A stretch of 64,000 nucleotides of DNA from Clostridia bacterium (lineage in GTDB: Bacteria; Bacillota; Clostridia; Oscillospirales; Acutalibacteraceae), in the NCBI GenBank assembly GCA_017521925.1, contig JAFXBG010000021.1:1-64000 (forward strand), in the 5' to 3' direction. The position numbers and the translations under genes were made by a program. Below are positions 19,663 to 28,908 of this stretch, piece by piece (position 1 is the stretch's first letter; each line of letters begins with the position of its first letter). A model generated the notes under the pieces. It had not been told where the DNA came from and did not search any database. It worked only from the letters and a program-made list of their open reading frames with translations.

Positions 19663-20661
19663 ATGAAGGAAACACAAGTAATAGATTTTGTTGTACCTTG
19701 GGTGGATGATACCGACCCTGTGTGGCGAAAGAAAAGAGCCGAGCATCTTGGAATTACAGAGCTTGAAGGAAATTCTGAAGTCAGATACAGGGATTGGGAT
19801 AACTTAAGATACTGGTTCCGCGGTGTTGACAAGTATGCTCCCTGGGTACGTAATATTTATTTTGTTACAGATAATCAAAAGCCTGAGTGGCTCAATACAG
19901 ACCATCCCAAGCTTAAGTGGATAAAACATACAGATTTTATCCCCGAGGAGTATTTGCCTACATTTTCCTGTCAGGGTATTGAATGGAATTTGCATCGTAT
20001 CCCGGGGATTTCAGATAATTTTGTTTTCTTTAATGATGATGTATTTATGATTAATAAAACCAAACCTGAGGATTTTTTTGTAAACAATCAGCCTTGTGAC
20101 CTTCCCAGACTGGCGGTTTTATATCCTATAGGTTTTTTCAATCACATATTATTCAATAATACAGAACTTATCAACCGTCACTTTTCTCTTAAGGAATGTA
20201 TCCGTAAAAATCCTAAAAAGTGGATAAAAAGTCAGCCTTTAAGCGGTTTGGTAAAACTAGCTATATACGGTAACAGGGACCATTTGTCATATAATATGAC
20301 CCCGCATATCCAGCTTTCTTACAGCAAAAAGACTTATGATGCATTATGGAAAGCAGAGTATGACATAATACATGCAACCTGCCTCAGTAAAGTCCGTACC
20401 AAGGAGGTTGTTACATCCTATTGTATCCGTGACTGGCAGATTCTTTCAGGTGAATTTTACCCCAAAAAGCCAATCGGTAAGTGTTTTCACACATCAACTA
20501 TGTCCCACAGCAACGAGGCTATTGAGTACCTCAGAAAGCAAAAGGGAAAGATTATCTGTCTTAATGATACTGAGGATGAAACAGATTTTGAACTTCATAA
20601 GCAGATGATAATTAAAGAGTTTGAAAAGCTGTTTCCAAATAAATCCTCGTTTGAATTATAA
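19663..20661 (+). CDS. Stealth-family sugar phosphotransferase
   Basis: This 332-residue Stealth-family protein is related to capsule polymerases and to the catalytic part of eukaryotic GlcNAc-1-phosphotransferase. It would transfer a hexose-1-phosphate and create a phosphodiester-linked glycan. CR1 is IDFVVPWVDDTDPVW at residues 6-20. CR2 spans WVRNIYFVTDNQKPEWL and FVFFNDDVFMINKT (about 55-135). A CR3-like segment with CFHTST follows, and the C-terminus is short. AAGGAG sits 9 nt upstream. A phosphodiester-forming enzyme in the same locus as a NAGPA-type phosphodiester glycosidase is suggestive. Confidence 0.85.
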   Translation: MKETQVIDFVVPWVDDTDPVWRKKRAEHLGITELEGNSEVRYRDWDNLRYWFRGVDKYAPWVRNIYFVTDNQKPEWLNTDHPKLKWIKHTDFIPEEYLPTFSCQGIEWNLHRIPGISDNFVFFNDDVFMINKTKPEDFFVNNQPCDLPRLAVLYPIGFFNHILFNNTELINRHFSLKECIRKNPKKWIKSQPLSGLVKLAIYGNRDHLSYNMTPHIQLSYSKKTYDALWKAEYDIIHATCLSKVRTKEVVTSYCIRDWQILSGEFYPKKPIGKCFHTSTMSHSNEAIEYLRKQKGKIICLNDTEDETDFELHKQMIIKEFEKLFPNKSSFEL

Positions 20662-20676
20662 TCTGAGGTTTTGTGA

Positions 20677-21174
20677 ATGAAATTATCCAAAAATTCAGTC
20701 ATCAGAGTAATTCTGGTTGTGTTATTAATATTGGTTACCTTTTTTATATTTAAAAATTCCTTTGAAAATCTTGCAACGTCCCATCAGTACAGCGAAAACG
20801 TTATGGACGTTATTGCTCCCAACAGGGATGCTACCGATTATAGTGGGAACAGTAATATGGAGAGGTTAATCAGAAAATCTGCTCATCTTGTTGAATATGC
20901 GGTGTTAGGCGTTGTGGTAATGGCTTTAGCGCTTAACATAAGAAATCTGTTAAAAAATGCAGTGTACGGAATATCGCTTTTTTATGCTTTGTTTATAGCG
21001 GTTCTTGACGAGCATATTCAGTCGTTTTCAGAGCGAACAAGTTCCACAGGTGACATTCTGTTGGACTTTGTTGGTTCTATGATTGGGTTCGCCGTGGTGC
21101 TTGTTGTGTATTTTATTTATGTAAAATGTAAAAATAAAAGGGCAACGGGCAACGATGAGCCTTTAATATCCTGA
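20677..21174 (+). CDS. VanZ-like membrane protein
   Basis: This 165-residue protein has four predicted membrane helices and the VanZ-like signature: RKSAHLVEYAVLG near residue 70 and DEHIQSFSERTSSTGDILLDF near 110-130. VanZ-like proteins are small envelope proteins of mostly unknown function; VanZ itself gives teicoplanin resistance. Position at the end of the polysaccharide locus suggests an envelope role. GAGG precedes the ATG, 16 nt after the Stealth gene. Confidence 0.88.
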   Translation: MKLSKNSVIRVILVVLLILVTFFIFKNSFENLATSHQYSENVMDVIAPNRDATDYSGNSNMERLIRKSAHLVEYAVLGVVVMALALNIRNLLKNAVYGISLFYALFIAVLDEHIQSFSERTSSTGDILLDFVGSMIGFAVVLVVYFIYVKCKNKRATGNDEPLIS

Positions 21175-21217
21175 CAAATCCAATTTTATATATTATTAGT
21201 TTATGGGAGGTAATACT

Positions 21218-22441
21218 ATGCAGAAATCCAAACTTCGTGCTTACGCACATTTAATTGCCCGCAAGGGTGTTAATATTCAGAAGCGTCAGTCTGTAATTAT
21301 TGAGGCAGAGCTTGACCAGCCTGAATTTATTGAAATTTTGGTTGACGAGTGCTACAAAGCTGGTGCTTCCAAAGTTGATGTAAGATGGTCTCACCAAGCC
21401 CTTACCAAGCTTAATGTTCGTCATCAGACTCTTAAAAATCTTACAACCGTTGAGGATTGGGAGCTTGAGCGAATGAAACATCAGGAGGAAACACTCCCCG
21501 CAAGAATTGTTATCCTTTCTGACGACCCTGACGGACTTAAGGGTGTTAATATGGATAAATACTCCAAGGCTTCTCAGGCAAGACGTAAAGCTTTCAAGCC
21601 ATACCGCGACAGAATGGAAAATAAATATCAGTGGTGTATTGCCGCAGTACCCGGCGTAAAGTGGGCTAAAAAACTTTTCCCAAATGACAGAAAGAGTGTT
21701 GCTGTGGAAAAGCTCTGGCAGGCAATTCTTTCTGCTTCCCGTGCTGATATTGACCCCATAAAGCAGTGGGAAGAGCATAATGCGAATATCGCCAAAAGAT
21801 GCGAGTATCTTAATTCTTTAGGTGTTTCTGAGCTTCGCTACAAGTCCGCAAACGGCACAGATTTTACCGTAGGACTTATTGAAGGAGCGGTGTTTGTAGG
21901 CGGTGCAGGCGGTACTACAAAGGGTGTTATGTTCAACGCAAACATTCCTTCAGAAGAAGTTTTCATTACTCCTATGAAGGGTAAAGCTGAGGGTAAGGTG
22001 GTTTCTACAATGCCACTTTCTTACGAATCCCAGCTTATTGAGAATTTCTCAATAACCTTCAAAGACGGCAAGGCTGTAGAGTATTCTGCCGAGAAGAATG
22101 AAGAGCTTTTAGGCAAGCTCCTTTCAATGGATGAAAACGCAGGCTACCTTGGCGAGTGTGCCTTGGTGCCCTTTGATTCTCCCATTAATAATTCAGGAAT
22201 CCTTTACTACAATACTCTCTTTGATGAGAATGCTTCCTGTCATCTGGCTCTCGGTGCAGGTTACAGCGAATGTATTCCCGGTTTTGAAAATATGACCTTT
22301 GAAGAGTGCGTTGAAAAGGGTTGCAACGATTCTATAATCCACGTTGACTTTATGATTGGTGCCCCTGACCTTTCTGTTATCGGTGTGGACTCCAATGGCA
22401 AGGAAACACCTCTATTCGTAGACGGCAACTGGGCATTTTAA
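21218..22441 (+). CDS. M29-family aminopeptidase
   Basis: This 407-residue metal-dependent cytosolic aminopeptidase is of the AmpS/PepS (M29) type, probably releasing N-terminal amino acids from peptides. Family landmarks are the N-terminal VNIQKRQSVIIEAELDQPEF, SANGTDFTVGL, the metal-site region around FNANIPSEEVFITP and ENAGYLGECALVPFDSP, then SCHLALGAGY and HVDFMIG. Length matches the family. ATG 21218 was chosen because GGGAGG at 21205-21210 lies upstream of it and inside the longer frame. The stop codon abuts repeat copy A. Confidence 0.92.
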   Translation: MQKSKLRAYAHLIARKGVNIQKRQSVIIEAELDQPEFIEILVDECYKAGASKVDVRWSHQALTKLNVRHQTLKNLTTVEDWELERMKHQEETLPARIVILSDDPDGLKGVNMDKYSKASQARRKAFKPYRDRMENKYQWCIAAVPGVKWAKKLFPNDRKSVAVEKLWQAILSASRADIDPIKQWEEHNANIAKRCEYLNSLGVSELRYKSANGTDFTVGLIEGAVFVGGAGGTTKGVMFNANIPSEEVFITPMKGKAEGKVVSTMPLSYESQLIENFSITFKDGKAVEYSAEKNEELLGKLLSMDENAGYLGECALVPFDSPINNSGILYYNTLFDENASCHLALGAGYSECIPGFENMTFEECVEKGCNDSIIHVDFMIGAPDLSVIGVDSNGKETPLFVDGNWAF

Positions 22442-22543
22442 GCGGGTCAGCCACCCGCAGGGCATTTCGCCCGTTAGCCACGGTGGGCAGTTCGCCTTTG
22501 GATAGGTTAGTATGGAGGTAATCTTTCATTAACGGCGGGTCGG
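22442..22543 (+). repeat. Stop-codon-abutting repeat, copy A
   Basis: The element starts directly after the aminopeptidase TAA. Stem 1 is GCGGGT-CAGCC-ACCCGC, followed by GGGC-loop-GCCC. The hairpin pair is then partly repeated (CCGT-TAGCC-ACGG, GGGCAGTTCGCCT) before the conserved TTGGATAGGTTAG and TTAACGGCGGGTCGG end. It is the longest copy in the window. Confidence 0.85.
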
Positions 22544-22601
22544 TTTGGGTTTTAGTTGCAGGGGAGGGGTTATCCCTTTTAAAAGCTTTCCGTACAGGGT
22601 A

Positions 22602-22653
22602 TATTTCTCTCAGAGAAATACACAAATTGATAATAAAAAATTTGTATATTTTC
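22602..22653 (+). terminator. Hairpins ending the aminopeptidase transcript
   Basis: TATTTCTC-TC-AGAGAAATA is followed by a second hairpin, ACAAATT / AATTTGT, and an AT-rich tail ATATTTTC. The 22544-22601 stretch holds only a GGGGAGGGG/CCCTTTT partial hairpin. Confidence 0.5.
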
Positions 22654-22665
22654 ACTTTTAATTCC

Positions 22666-22694
22666 TTGACAAATATACGCCGAAGTGATACAAT
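22666..22694 (+). promoter_or_regulatory. Promoter of the pyrimidine operon
   Basis: TTGACA (22666-22671), a 17-nt spacer and TACAAT (22689-22694). The start of transcription would be near 22702, just before the PyrR-type leader. Confidence 0.85.
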
Positions 22695-22709
22695 ACTTTC
22701 AGCAAATCT

Positions 22710-22822
22710 TTAAGACGATACAGAGAGATCGGCAAGATTGCAGAATATTTATCTCGTGGTGTAGCAGTACGCCAATTTTGCGGTATATTCAGCCTTGTCG
22801 ATTTCGGCAAGGCTTTTGTTTT
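22710..22822 (+). promoter_or_regulatory. PyrR-type transcription attenuator
   Basis: The leader contains a PyrR-binding-loop-like hairpin, CGAT-ACAGAGAG-ATCG followed by GGCAAG, close to the known CAGAGAG loop. An antiterminator can form between CGGCAAG (22730-22736) plus GAATAT (22743-22748) and ATATTC (22785-22790) plus CTTGTCG (22794-22800). The terminator is GCCTTGTCG-attt-CGGCAAGGC with TTTTGTTTT (22792-22822). The two are mutually exclusive. By analogy with Bacillus, UMP-bound PyrR would favour termination. No pyrR gene lies in the window. Confidence 0.8.
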
Positions 22823-22853
22823 GCCTTGCTATATACTCTGGAAAGGAGAAGTT

Positions 22854-24071
22854 ATGAAAGAGCCGGTTAAAGCTAAAATATATGGTGCTGACAAATACCC
22901 TGAGCTTAGTGCCTTTATTTCTGATTTCTTCGCTGAGAATCCTGTTCTCGGTTTTCTTAATAATTCCCGTTTTGCTATATTTCCCGGTTTTTGCGATGTG
23001 CATGTGCATTTTCGTGAGCCGGGTTTTTCTTATAAAGAAACCATAAAAACGGGTAGTATAGCTTCAGCTCACGGCGGTTATACCGACGTCTGCACAATGC
23101 CGAATTTAAACCCTGTACCGGACTCAGTAGAGCATATCAAGGTCCAGCAGGATATTATCGACAAAGACGCAGTCATAAAGGTTCACCCTTACGCCTCAAT
23201 CACAATAGGCGAAATTGGCGAAGAGCTTGTTGATATGGACGCACTCAAAGATAAATGCATCGCCTTTTCTGACGACGGCAGGGGAGTGCAGGATGAAGAA
23301 ATGATGCGAAGTGCTATGCTTAAGGCAAAGTCCCTCGGCAAAATGATTGTTGCACATTGCGAGGTTAACGACCTTTTATTCGGCGGATATATTCACGACG
23401 GCGAATATGCCAAAGAGCATAACCACAAGGGCATCTGCAGTGAAAGCGAATGGAAGCAGATTGAGCGAGATATTAAACTAAGCAAAGAAACAGGTTGTAA
23501 ATATCACGTATGCCACATTTCCACCAAGGAAAGTGTCGATTTAATCCGCAAAGCTAAGGCTGAGGGTGTAGACATCACCTGCGAAACAGGACCTCATTAC
23601 CTGATTCTTGATGACAGTAATCTTCAGGAGCACGGCAGATTCAAGATGAATCCTCCTCTGAGAAGTAAGTCGGATAAAGAAGCTTTAATCGAGGGTGTCC
23701 TTGACGGCACAATTGATGTTATCGCCACCGACCACGCTCCCCACGGAGAAGAGGAAAAGTCAAGAGGCTTAGCTTTAAGCCCCTTTGGCATAACAGGAAT
23801 TGAAACCGCTTTTCCGCTTTTATACACAAAATTAGTAAAAAAGGGCATACTTACTTTAGAAAAGCTTGTTGAGCTTTTATGTATAAATCCCAGAGAAAGG
23901 TTTAATATTCCTTTTACCAACGACTTTGTTATTTGGGACTTACAGGAAGAGGTTTTAGTCAACAAGGATTTCTTCCTTTCAAAGGGTACAGCTACTCCTT
24001 TTGAAAACGAAAAACTTTTTGGTAAATGTGTTCTTACCGTTTCTGACGGCAAGATTTCTTATAAAGCATAA
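22854..24071 (+). CDS. pyrC: Dihydroorotase
   Basis: This 405-residue amidohydrolase cyclises N-carbamoyl-aspartate to dihydroorotate, step three of UMP synthesis. The metal-binding DVHVHFREPG is near residue 45, with HCEV, HISTKES and the terminal metal ligand in IATDHAPHG (near 300) all in place, as in class I enzymes. ATG 22854 was chosen because GAAAGGAGAAG lies just upstream, beyond the leader terminator; the longer frame would start inside the terminator. It is the first gene of the pyr operon. Confidence 0.95.
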   Translation: MKEPVKAKIYGADKYPELSAFISDFFAENPVLGFLNNSRFAIFPGFCDVHVHFREPGFSYKETIKTGSIASAHGGYTDVCTMPNLNPVPDSVEHIKVQQDIIDKDAVIKVHPYASITIGEIGEELVDMDALKDKCIAFSDDGRGVQDEEMMRSAMLKAKSLGKMIVAHCEVNDLLFGGYIHDGEYAKEHNHKGICSESEWKQIERDIKLSKETGCKYHVCHISTKESVDLIRKAKAEGVDITCETGPHYLILDDSNLQEHGRFKMNPPLRSKSDKEALIEGVLDGTIDVIATDHAPHGEEEKSRGLALSPFGITGIETAFPLLYTKLVKKGILTLEKLVELLCINPRERFNIPFTNDFVIWDLQEEVLVNKDFFLSKGTATPFENEKLFGKCVLTVSDGKISYKA

Positions 24072-24088
24072 TACGGAGGTAGATTAAA

Positions 24089-27000
24089 ATGGCTAAAAGA
24101 ACAGACATTAAAAAGATTATGATTATCGGTTCAGGTCCTATCGTTATCGGTCAGGCTGCTGAGTTCGACTATGCAGGCACACAGGCTTGTCTTGCACTTA
24201 AAGAGGAAGGTTATGAGGTTGTACTTGTAAACTCAAACCCTGCTACAATTATGACAGATACATCCATTGCCGATAAGGTATATATGGAGCCTCTTACTTT
24301 AGAGTATATTGCACGCATCTTACGTTACGAGCGTCCCGACGCAATTGTTCCCGGTATCGGCGGTCAGACAGGCTTAAACCTTGCAATGCAGCTTGAGAAA
24401 AAGGGCGTTTTAAAGGAGTGCGGCGTCGAGCTTTTAGGTACCAGCAGTAAGTCTATCGAACGTGCTGAGGACAGGGAGCTTTTCAAAGAGCTTTGCGAGT
24501 CTATCGGCGAGCCTACAATCCCCTCTGAAATTACCTACAACCTTGACGAAGCTAAAGAAGCAGCCGCCAGAATCGGCTACCCTGTAGTTCTTCGTCCTGC
24601 ATTTACCCTTGGCGGTACAGGCGGCGGCTTTGCAAACAACGAGCAGGAGCTTGTAGACATCGGTATTAATGCTTTCAAACTTTCTCCTGTGCATCAGGTT
24701 CTTATTGAAAAGAGTGTTAAGGGCTATAAGGAAATCGAGTTTGAGGTTATGCGTGACTCAGAGGACCACGCAATCACAATCTGCGGTATGGAAAATATCG
24801 ACCCTGTAGGTGTTCACACAGGTGACTCCTTGGTTGTTGCTCCTATCCTTACTCTTAATGACCACGACCTTAAGATGCTCAACGACAGTGCTATTAAGAT
24901 TATCAAAGAGCTTAAAATCGAAGGCGGCTGTAACGTTCAGTTTGCACTTAACCCCGAAACAAGCGAGTACTTCCTCATTGAGGTTAACCCCCGTGTTTCA
25001 CGTTCCTCTGCTCTTGCTTCTAAGGCTAGCGGTTACCCCATTGCACGTGTGACTGCAAAAATCGCAGTAGGTATGGCTCTTGAAGATATCGAAATCGCTA
25101 ACACAACTGCCGCTTTCGAGCCCAGACTTGACTATGTAGTTGCAAAGGTTCCCAGATTCCCCTTTGATAAGTTTGCAAATGCATCCAACGTACTTGGTAC
25201 TCAGATGAAGGCAACAGGCGAGGTTATGGGTATCGGTTCAACTTTAGAGGAATGCTTACTTAAGTCTATCCGTTCCCTCGAGACAGGTGCTTATCACTTC
25301 TGGCTTCCTAAGTTTGACAATATGACAACCGACGAGCTTTACGCTTACCTCGACCTTTTCAAGGACGACACAATCTTCTGTGTAACCGAGCTCCTTCGTC
25401 GCGGCGAAACAGTAGAAAAGCTCCACGATGTTACAAAGATTACCGCTTACTTCCTTGAGTCTTTAGTTAAGATTATCGCAATGGAAAATAAGCTTAAAGA
25501 AAACGTAATGGACGAGGCTACCCTTAAGGAAGCTAAGGTTATGGGCTTCGGCGACAAGTTTGTTGCAAAGCTCTGGAATATGGCAGAGATTGACGTTTAC
25601 AATTTCCGTAAAGAAAAGGCAATGTTCCCTGTTTACAGAATGGTTGACACCTGCCACACAAACGCATATATTCCTTACTTCTATTCCTCTTACACAGGCG
25701 AAAATGCTTCTAAGCTTACAGATAAAAAGAAGATTGTAGTTTTAGGTGCAGGTCCTATCCGTATCGGTCAGGGCGTTGAGTTTGACTACTCCACAGTTCA
25801 CGCAGTAACTACAATCAAGAATTCAGGTTACGAGGCTATTATTATCAACAATAACCCCGAAACCGTTTCCACCGACTATACAACTGCCGACAAGCTTTAC
25901 TTCGAGCCTCTTACCCCTGAAGATGTTATGAATATCATCGAGTTTGAAAAGCCCGAGGGTGTTATCGCTTCCTTAGGCGGTCAGACAGCTATTAACCTTG
26001 CAGAGCCTCTTATGAAGCGCGGTGTCAAGATTATCGGCACAGACTGCGAAGCTATCGACAAGGCTGAAAACCGCGACAGCTTCGAGAAAATACTTACAGA
26101 TTTAGGTATTCCTCAGCCTCAGGGTAAGGCTGTTACAAATATCGAAGACGGTGTAGCCGCTGCTAAGAAAATCGGCTTCCCTGTGCTTGTACGTCCTTCC
26201 TTCGTTCTGGGCGGCCGTGCTATGCAGATTGTTACAACCGAGGAGCAGTTAAGAACCTACCTTAAAACAGCCGTTGAAATCGACGAAGATAAGCCTGTGC
26301 TTGTTGACAAATACATTCAGGGTAAGGAAGTTGAGATTGACGCAATCTGCGACGGCAGAGATGTTTTCGTTCCCGGTATTATGGAGCTTGTTGAACGTAC
26401 AGGCGTTCACTCAGGCGACTCAATAAGTGTTTATCCCACATTCTCAATTTCAAATAAAGTCAAGGGTACAATACTCCAGTATGCTAAGCAGTTAGGTCTT
26501 GGCATCGGCATTGTTGGTCTTTACAATATCCAGTTCATTGTTGACGAAAACGACAATGTATTCATCATCGAGGTTAACCCCCGTTCTTCCCGTACAGTTC
26601 CTTTCCTTAGTAAAGCTACAGGCTACTCCTTAGCCGACATCGCAACTGAGGTTATTATGGGTAAGAGCCTTAAAGAGCAGGGTATCTTCGATATTTATCC
26701 CGAGGAGAAAAAGCGTTGGTACGTAAAGGTTCCCGTATTCTCCTTTAATAAAATCAGAGGTTTGGATGCTTACCTTTCTCCTGAAATGAAGTCCACAGGT
26801 GAAGCAATCGGTTACGACGACAAGCTCAACCGTGCTTTATTCAAGGCTTTACAGGCAAGCGGTATGCACCTTCAGAACTACGGCACAGTTTTCGCAACTA
26901 TTGCTGATTCCGACAAGGACGAGGCTCTGCCTCTTATAGAGCGTTTCTATAACTTGGGCTTCAACATTCAGGCTACAGAGGGTACTGCAAAGTTCCTTAT

Positions 27001-27262
27001 CGAAAACGGCATCCGTACACACGTTCTCCAGAAAATCAGCGAGGGTAGCGAGGAAATCCCCGAGGCTATCCGTCAGGGCCATATTGCTTATATCATCAAC
27101 ACCCGTGAGGTTGGCTCTGTAGGCTCTGCTTCCGACGGTCATATGATTCGCCACTACGCAACCGAGAACAACGTTTCTCTCTTTACAAACCTTGACACAG
27201 TTAATGTTCTGCTTGACGTTTTAGAGGAAACAACTTTAGCAATTTCTACTATCGACGCATAA
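24089..27262 (+). CDS. carB: Carbamoyl-phosphate synthase large subunit
   Basis: This 1057-residue protein makes carbamoyl phosphate from bicarbonate, ammonia and two ATP. It has two homologous ATP-grasp halves. The first begins KKIMIIGSGPIVIGQAAEFDYAG and the second, near residue 550, KKIVVLGAGPIRIGQGVEFDYS. Both keep the FxxEVNPRxSR metal-binding motif. A C-terminal MGS-like allosteric domain starts near 930. Length is full. The glutaminase subunit carA, normally just upstream, is missing here. ACGGAGG precedes the ATG. Confidence 0.96.
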   Translation: MAKRTDIKKIMIIGSGPIVIGQAAEFDYAGTQACLALKEEGYEVVLVNSNPATIMTDTSIADKVYMEPLTLEYIARILRYERPDAIVPGIGGQTGLNLAMQLEKKGVLKECGVELLGTSSKSIERAEDRELFKELCESIGEPTIPSEITYNLDEAKEAAARIGYPVVLRPAFTLGGTGGGFANNEQELVDIGINAFKLSPVHQVLIEKSVKGYKEIEFEVMRDSEDHAITICGMENIDPVGVHTGDSLVVAPILTLNDHDLKMLNDSAIKIIKELKIEGGCNVQFALNPETSEYFLIEVNPRVSRSSALASKASGYPIARVTAKIAVGMALEDIEIANTTAAFEPRLDYVVAKVPRFPFDKFANASNVLGTQMKATGEVMGIGSTLEECLLKSIRSLETGAYHFWLPKFDNMTTDELYAYLDLFKDDTIFCVTELLRRGETVEKLHDVTKITAYFLESLVKIIAMENKLKENVMDEATLKEAKVMGFGDKFVAKLWNMAEIDVYNFRKEKAMFPVYRMVDTCHTNAYIPYFYSSYTGENASKLTDKKKIVVLGAGPIRIGQGVEFDYSTVHAVTTIKNSGYEAIIINNNPETVSTDYTTADKLYFEPLTPEDVMNIIEFEKPEGVIASLGGQTAINLAEPLMKRGVKIIGTDCEAIDKAENRDSFEKILTDLGIPQPQGKAVTNIEDGVAAAKKIGFPVLVRPSFVLGGRAMQIVTTEEQLRTYLKTAVEIDEDKPVLVDKYIQGKEVEIDAICDGRDVFVPGIMELVERTGVHSGDSISVYPTFSISNKVKGTILQYAKQLGLGIGIVGLYNIQFIVDENDNVFIIEVNPRSSRTVPFLSKATGYSLADIATEVIMGKSLKEQGIFDIYPEEKKRWYVKVPVFSFNKIRGLDAYLSPEMKSTGEAIGYDDKLNRALFKALQASGMHLQNYGTVFATIADSDKDEALPLIERFYNLGFNIQATEGTAKFLIENGIRTHVLQKISEGSEEIPEAIRQGHIAYIINTREVGSVGSASDGHMIRHYATENNVSLFTNLDTVNVLLDVLEETTLAISTIDA

Positions 27263-27271
27263 GGAGTTAGT

Positions 27272-28009
27272 ATGAATCAGAGAATTTTAAAGGTAACAGA
27301 GAATACTCCTCTTACCTCAAATGTTTATAAAATGGTACTTCAGGGCGATGTAAGCGAAGTTACCCGTCCGGGTCAGTTCATTAATATTAAATTAGACGGC
27401 TTCTACCTTCGCAGACCTATTTCGGTCTGCGACAAGGTAGGCGATACATTAACAATCATCTATAAGGTAGTAGGCGAAGGCACCGAGTATATGGCAAATC
27501 TTACAGAGGGTGCCGAGCTTGACGTGCTTATCGGTCTTGGCAACGGCTTTGACGTAAACGCCTCAGGCGACACAGTCTTGCTTCTTGGCGGCGGTGTTGG
27601 CGTGCCTCCGCTTTATATGCTTTGCAAAAAGCTTATTGAAGAAGGCAAAAAGGTTACAGTTTGCCTTGGCTTTAACACAGCTGATGAAGTTTTCTACGAG
27701 GAGGAGTTCAAAGCTTTGGGTGCAGATGTAAGAGTTGCAACTGTTGACGGTACATACGGCACAAAGGGTTTTGTAACAAATCTATTTGATGATGTTGACT
27801 ATAGCTACTACTACACCTGTGGTCCCGAGCCTATGCTTAAAGCAGTATTTAATACTTGTGCATCAGACGGTGAGCTTAGCTTTGAAGAGCGTATGGGTTG
27901 CGGTTTCGGTGCTTGTATGTGCTGCAGCTGCAAAACCGTTACAGGCTACAAGAGAATCTGCAAGGAAGGCCCCGTTATGAAGAAGGAGGAGATTTTATGG
28001 AACGCTTAA
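27272..28009 (+). CDS. pyrK: Dihydroorotate dehydrogenase electron-transfer subunit
   Basis: This 245-residue FAD and [2Fe-2S] protein passes electrons from PyrD to NAD+. The FAD-binding YLRRPISVCD motif is near residue 48, the NAD-binding LLLGGGVGVPPLYML near 105, and the C-terminal cluster ligands are in CGFGACMCCSC plus a later Cys. It overlaps pyrD by 13 nt and the two products form the class 1B heterotetramer. AAGGAG precedes the ATG. Confidence 0.95.
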   Translation: MNQRILKVTENTPLTSNVYKMVLQGDVSEVTRPGQFINIKLDGFYLRRPISVCDKVGDTLTIIYKVVGEGTEYMANLTEGAELDVLIGLGNGFDVNASGDTVLLLGGGVGVPPLYMLCKKLIEEGKKVTVCLGFNTADEVFYEEEFKALGADVRVATVDGTYGTKGFVTNLFDDVDYSYYYTCGPEPMLKAVFNTCASDGELSFEERMGCGFGACMCCSCKTVTGYKRICKEGPVMKKEEILWNA

Positions 28010-28908
28010 AGGTTAATCTTTGCGGAATAGACATTGATAACCCCATAATCCCCGCCAGCGGTACCTTTGGTTTTGGCTATGAATTTGCAGATATTTACGA
28101 CATAAACAAGCTTGGTACATTTTCTTTCAAGGGTACTACAAAAGACCCAAGGTTCGGTAACCCTACTCCCAGAGCTGCCGAATGCACTGCAGGTATCATC
28201 AACTCTGTAGGTCTTCAGAATCCCGGTGTTGATAAGGTTATTTCTGAGGAATTACCCAAACTTGCAAAAGTTTTTGATAAAAAAGTTATGGCTAACATCG
28301 GCGGTTTTTCAGTTGAAGAATATGCATATGTGGCTGAGAGAATAGCAGAGTGTGAGCAGGTAGGCTGGTTAGAAATCAACATCAGCTGTCCCAATGTTCA
28401 CGGCGGCGGTATGGCAATGGGTGCTGACCCAAATATGGCGGCGGCTGTTACAAAAGCCGTTCGTAAAGTTACCGACAAGCCTGTTATTATTAAATTAAGT
28501 CCCAATGTTACCGACATTGTTTCTATCGCAAAAGCTTGCGAGGCAGAGGGTGCAGACGGCGTAAGCCTTATTAACACTCTTTTGGGTATGAGAATTAACT
28601 TAAAAACCAAAAAGCCCATAATTGCTAACAAAATGGGCGGTTTCTCAGGTCCTGCAGTTTTCCCTGTAGCCTTGAGGATGGTGTATCAGGTAGCAGGGGC
28701 GGTTAAGATTCCGGTTGTTGGTCTTGGCGGTGTAAGCCGTGCAGAGGACGTAATCGAAATGATGCTTGCAGGTGCAACTGCCGTTCAGGTAGGAGCCGCA
28801 AACCTTATCGACCCTGCCGCTTGCTCTGACATTATCGACAAGCTCCCCGAGGTTATGGACAAATACGGTATTAATAAACTTTCAGATATTATAGGAGGCG
28901 CATTATAA
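27997..28908 (+). CDS. pyrD: Dihydroorotate dehydrogenase, class 1B catalytic subunit
   Basis: This 303-residue FMN TIM-barrel enzyme oxidises dihydroorotate to orotate. The catalytic Cys is in the NISCPNV motif near residue 130, which marks class 1B; the adjacent pyrK agrees. The FMN phosphate site [21 protein letters not shown] is near 240. ATG 27997 was chosen because it has AAGGAGG 8 nt upstream and starts at the conserved N-terminus; the longer frame reads through pyrK. The stop overlaps the pyrF start (TAATG). Confidence 0.95.
   Translation: MERLKVNLCGIDIDNPIIPASGTFGFGYEFADIYDINKLGTFSFKGTTKDPRFGNPTPRAAECTAGIINSVGLQNPGVDKVISEELPKLAKVFDKKVMANIGGFSVEEYAYVAERIAECEQVGWLEINISCPNVHGGGMAMGADPNMAAAVTKAVRKVTDKPVIIKLSPNVTDIVSIAKACEAEGADGVSLINTLLGMRINLKTKKPIIANKMGGFSGPAVFPVALRMVYQVAGAVKIPVVGLGGVSRAEDVIEMMLAGATAVQVGAANLIDPAACSDIIDKLPEVMDKYGINKLSDIIGGAL

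Noticed and set aside
22685-22870. Small plus-strand frame of 61 codons upstream of pyrC
   Set aside because: It coincides with the PyrR-type leader, whose RNA structure explains the sequence better than a leader peptide.
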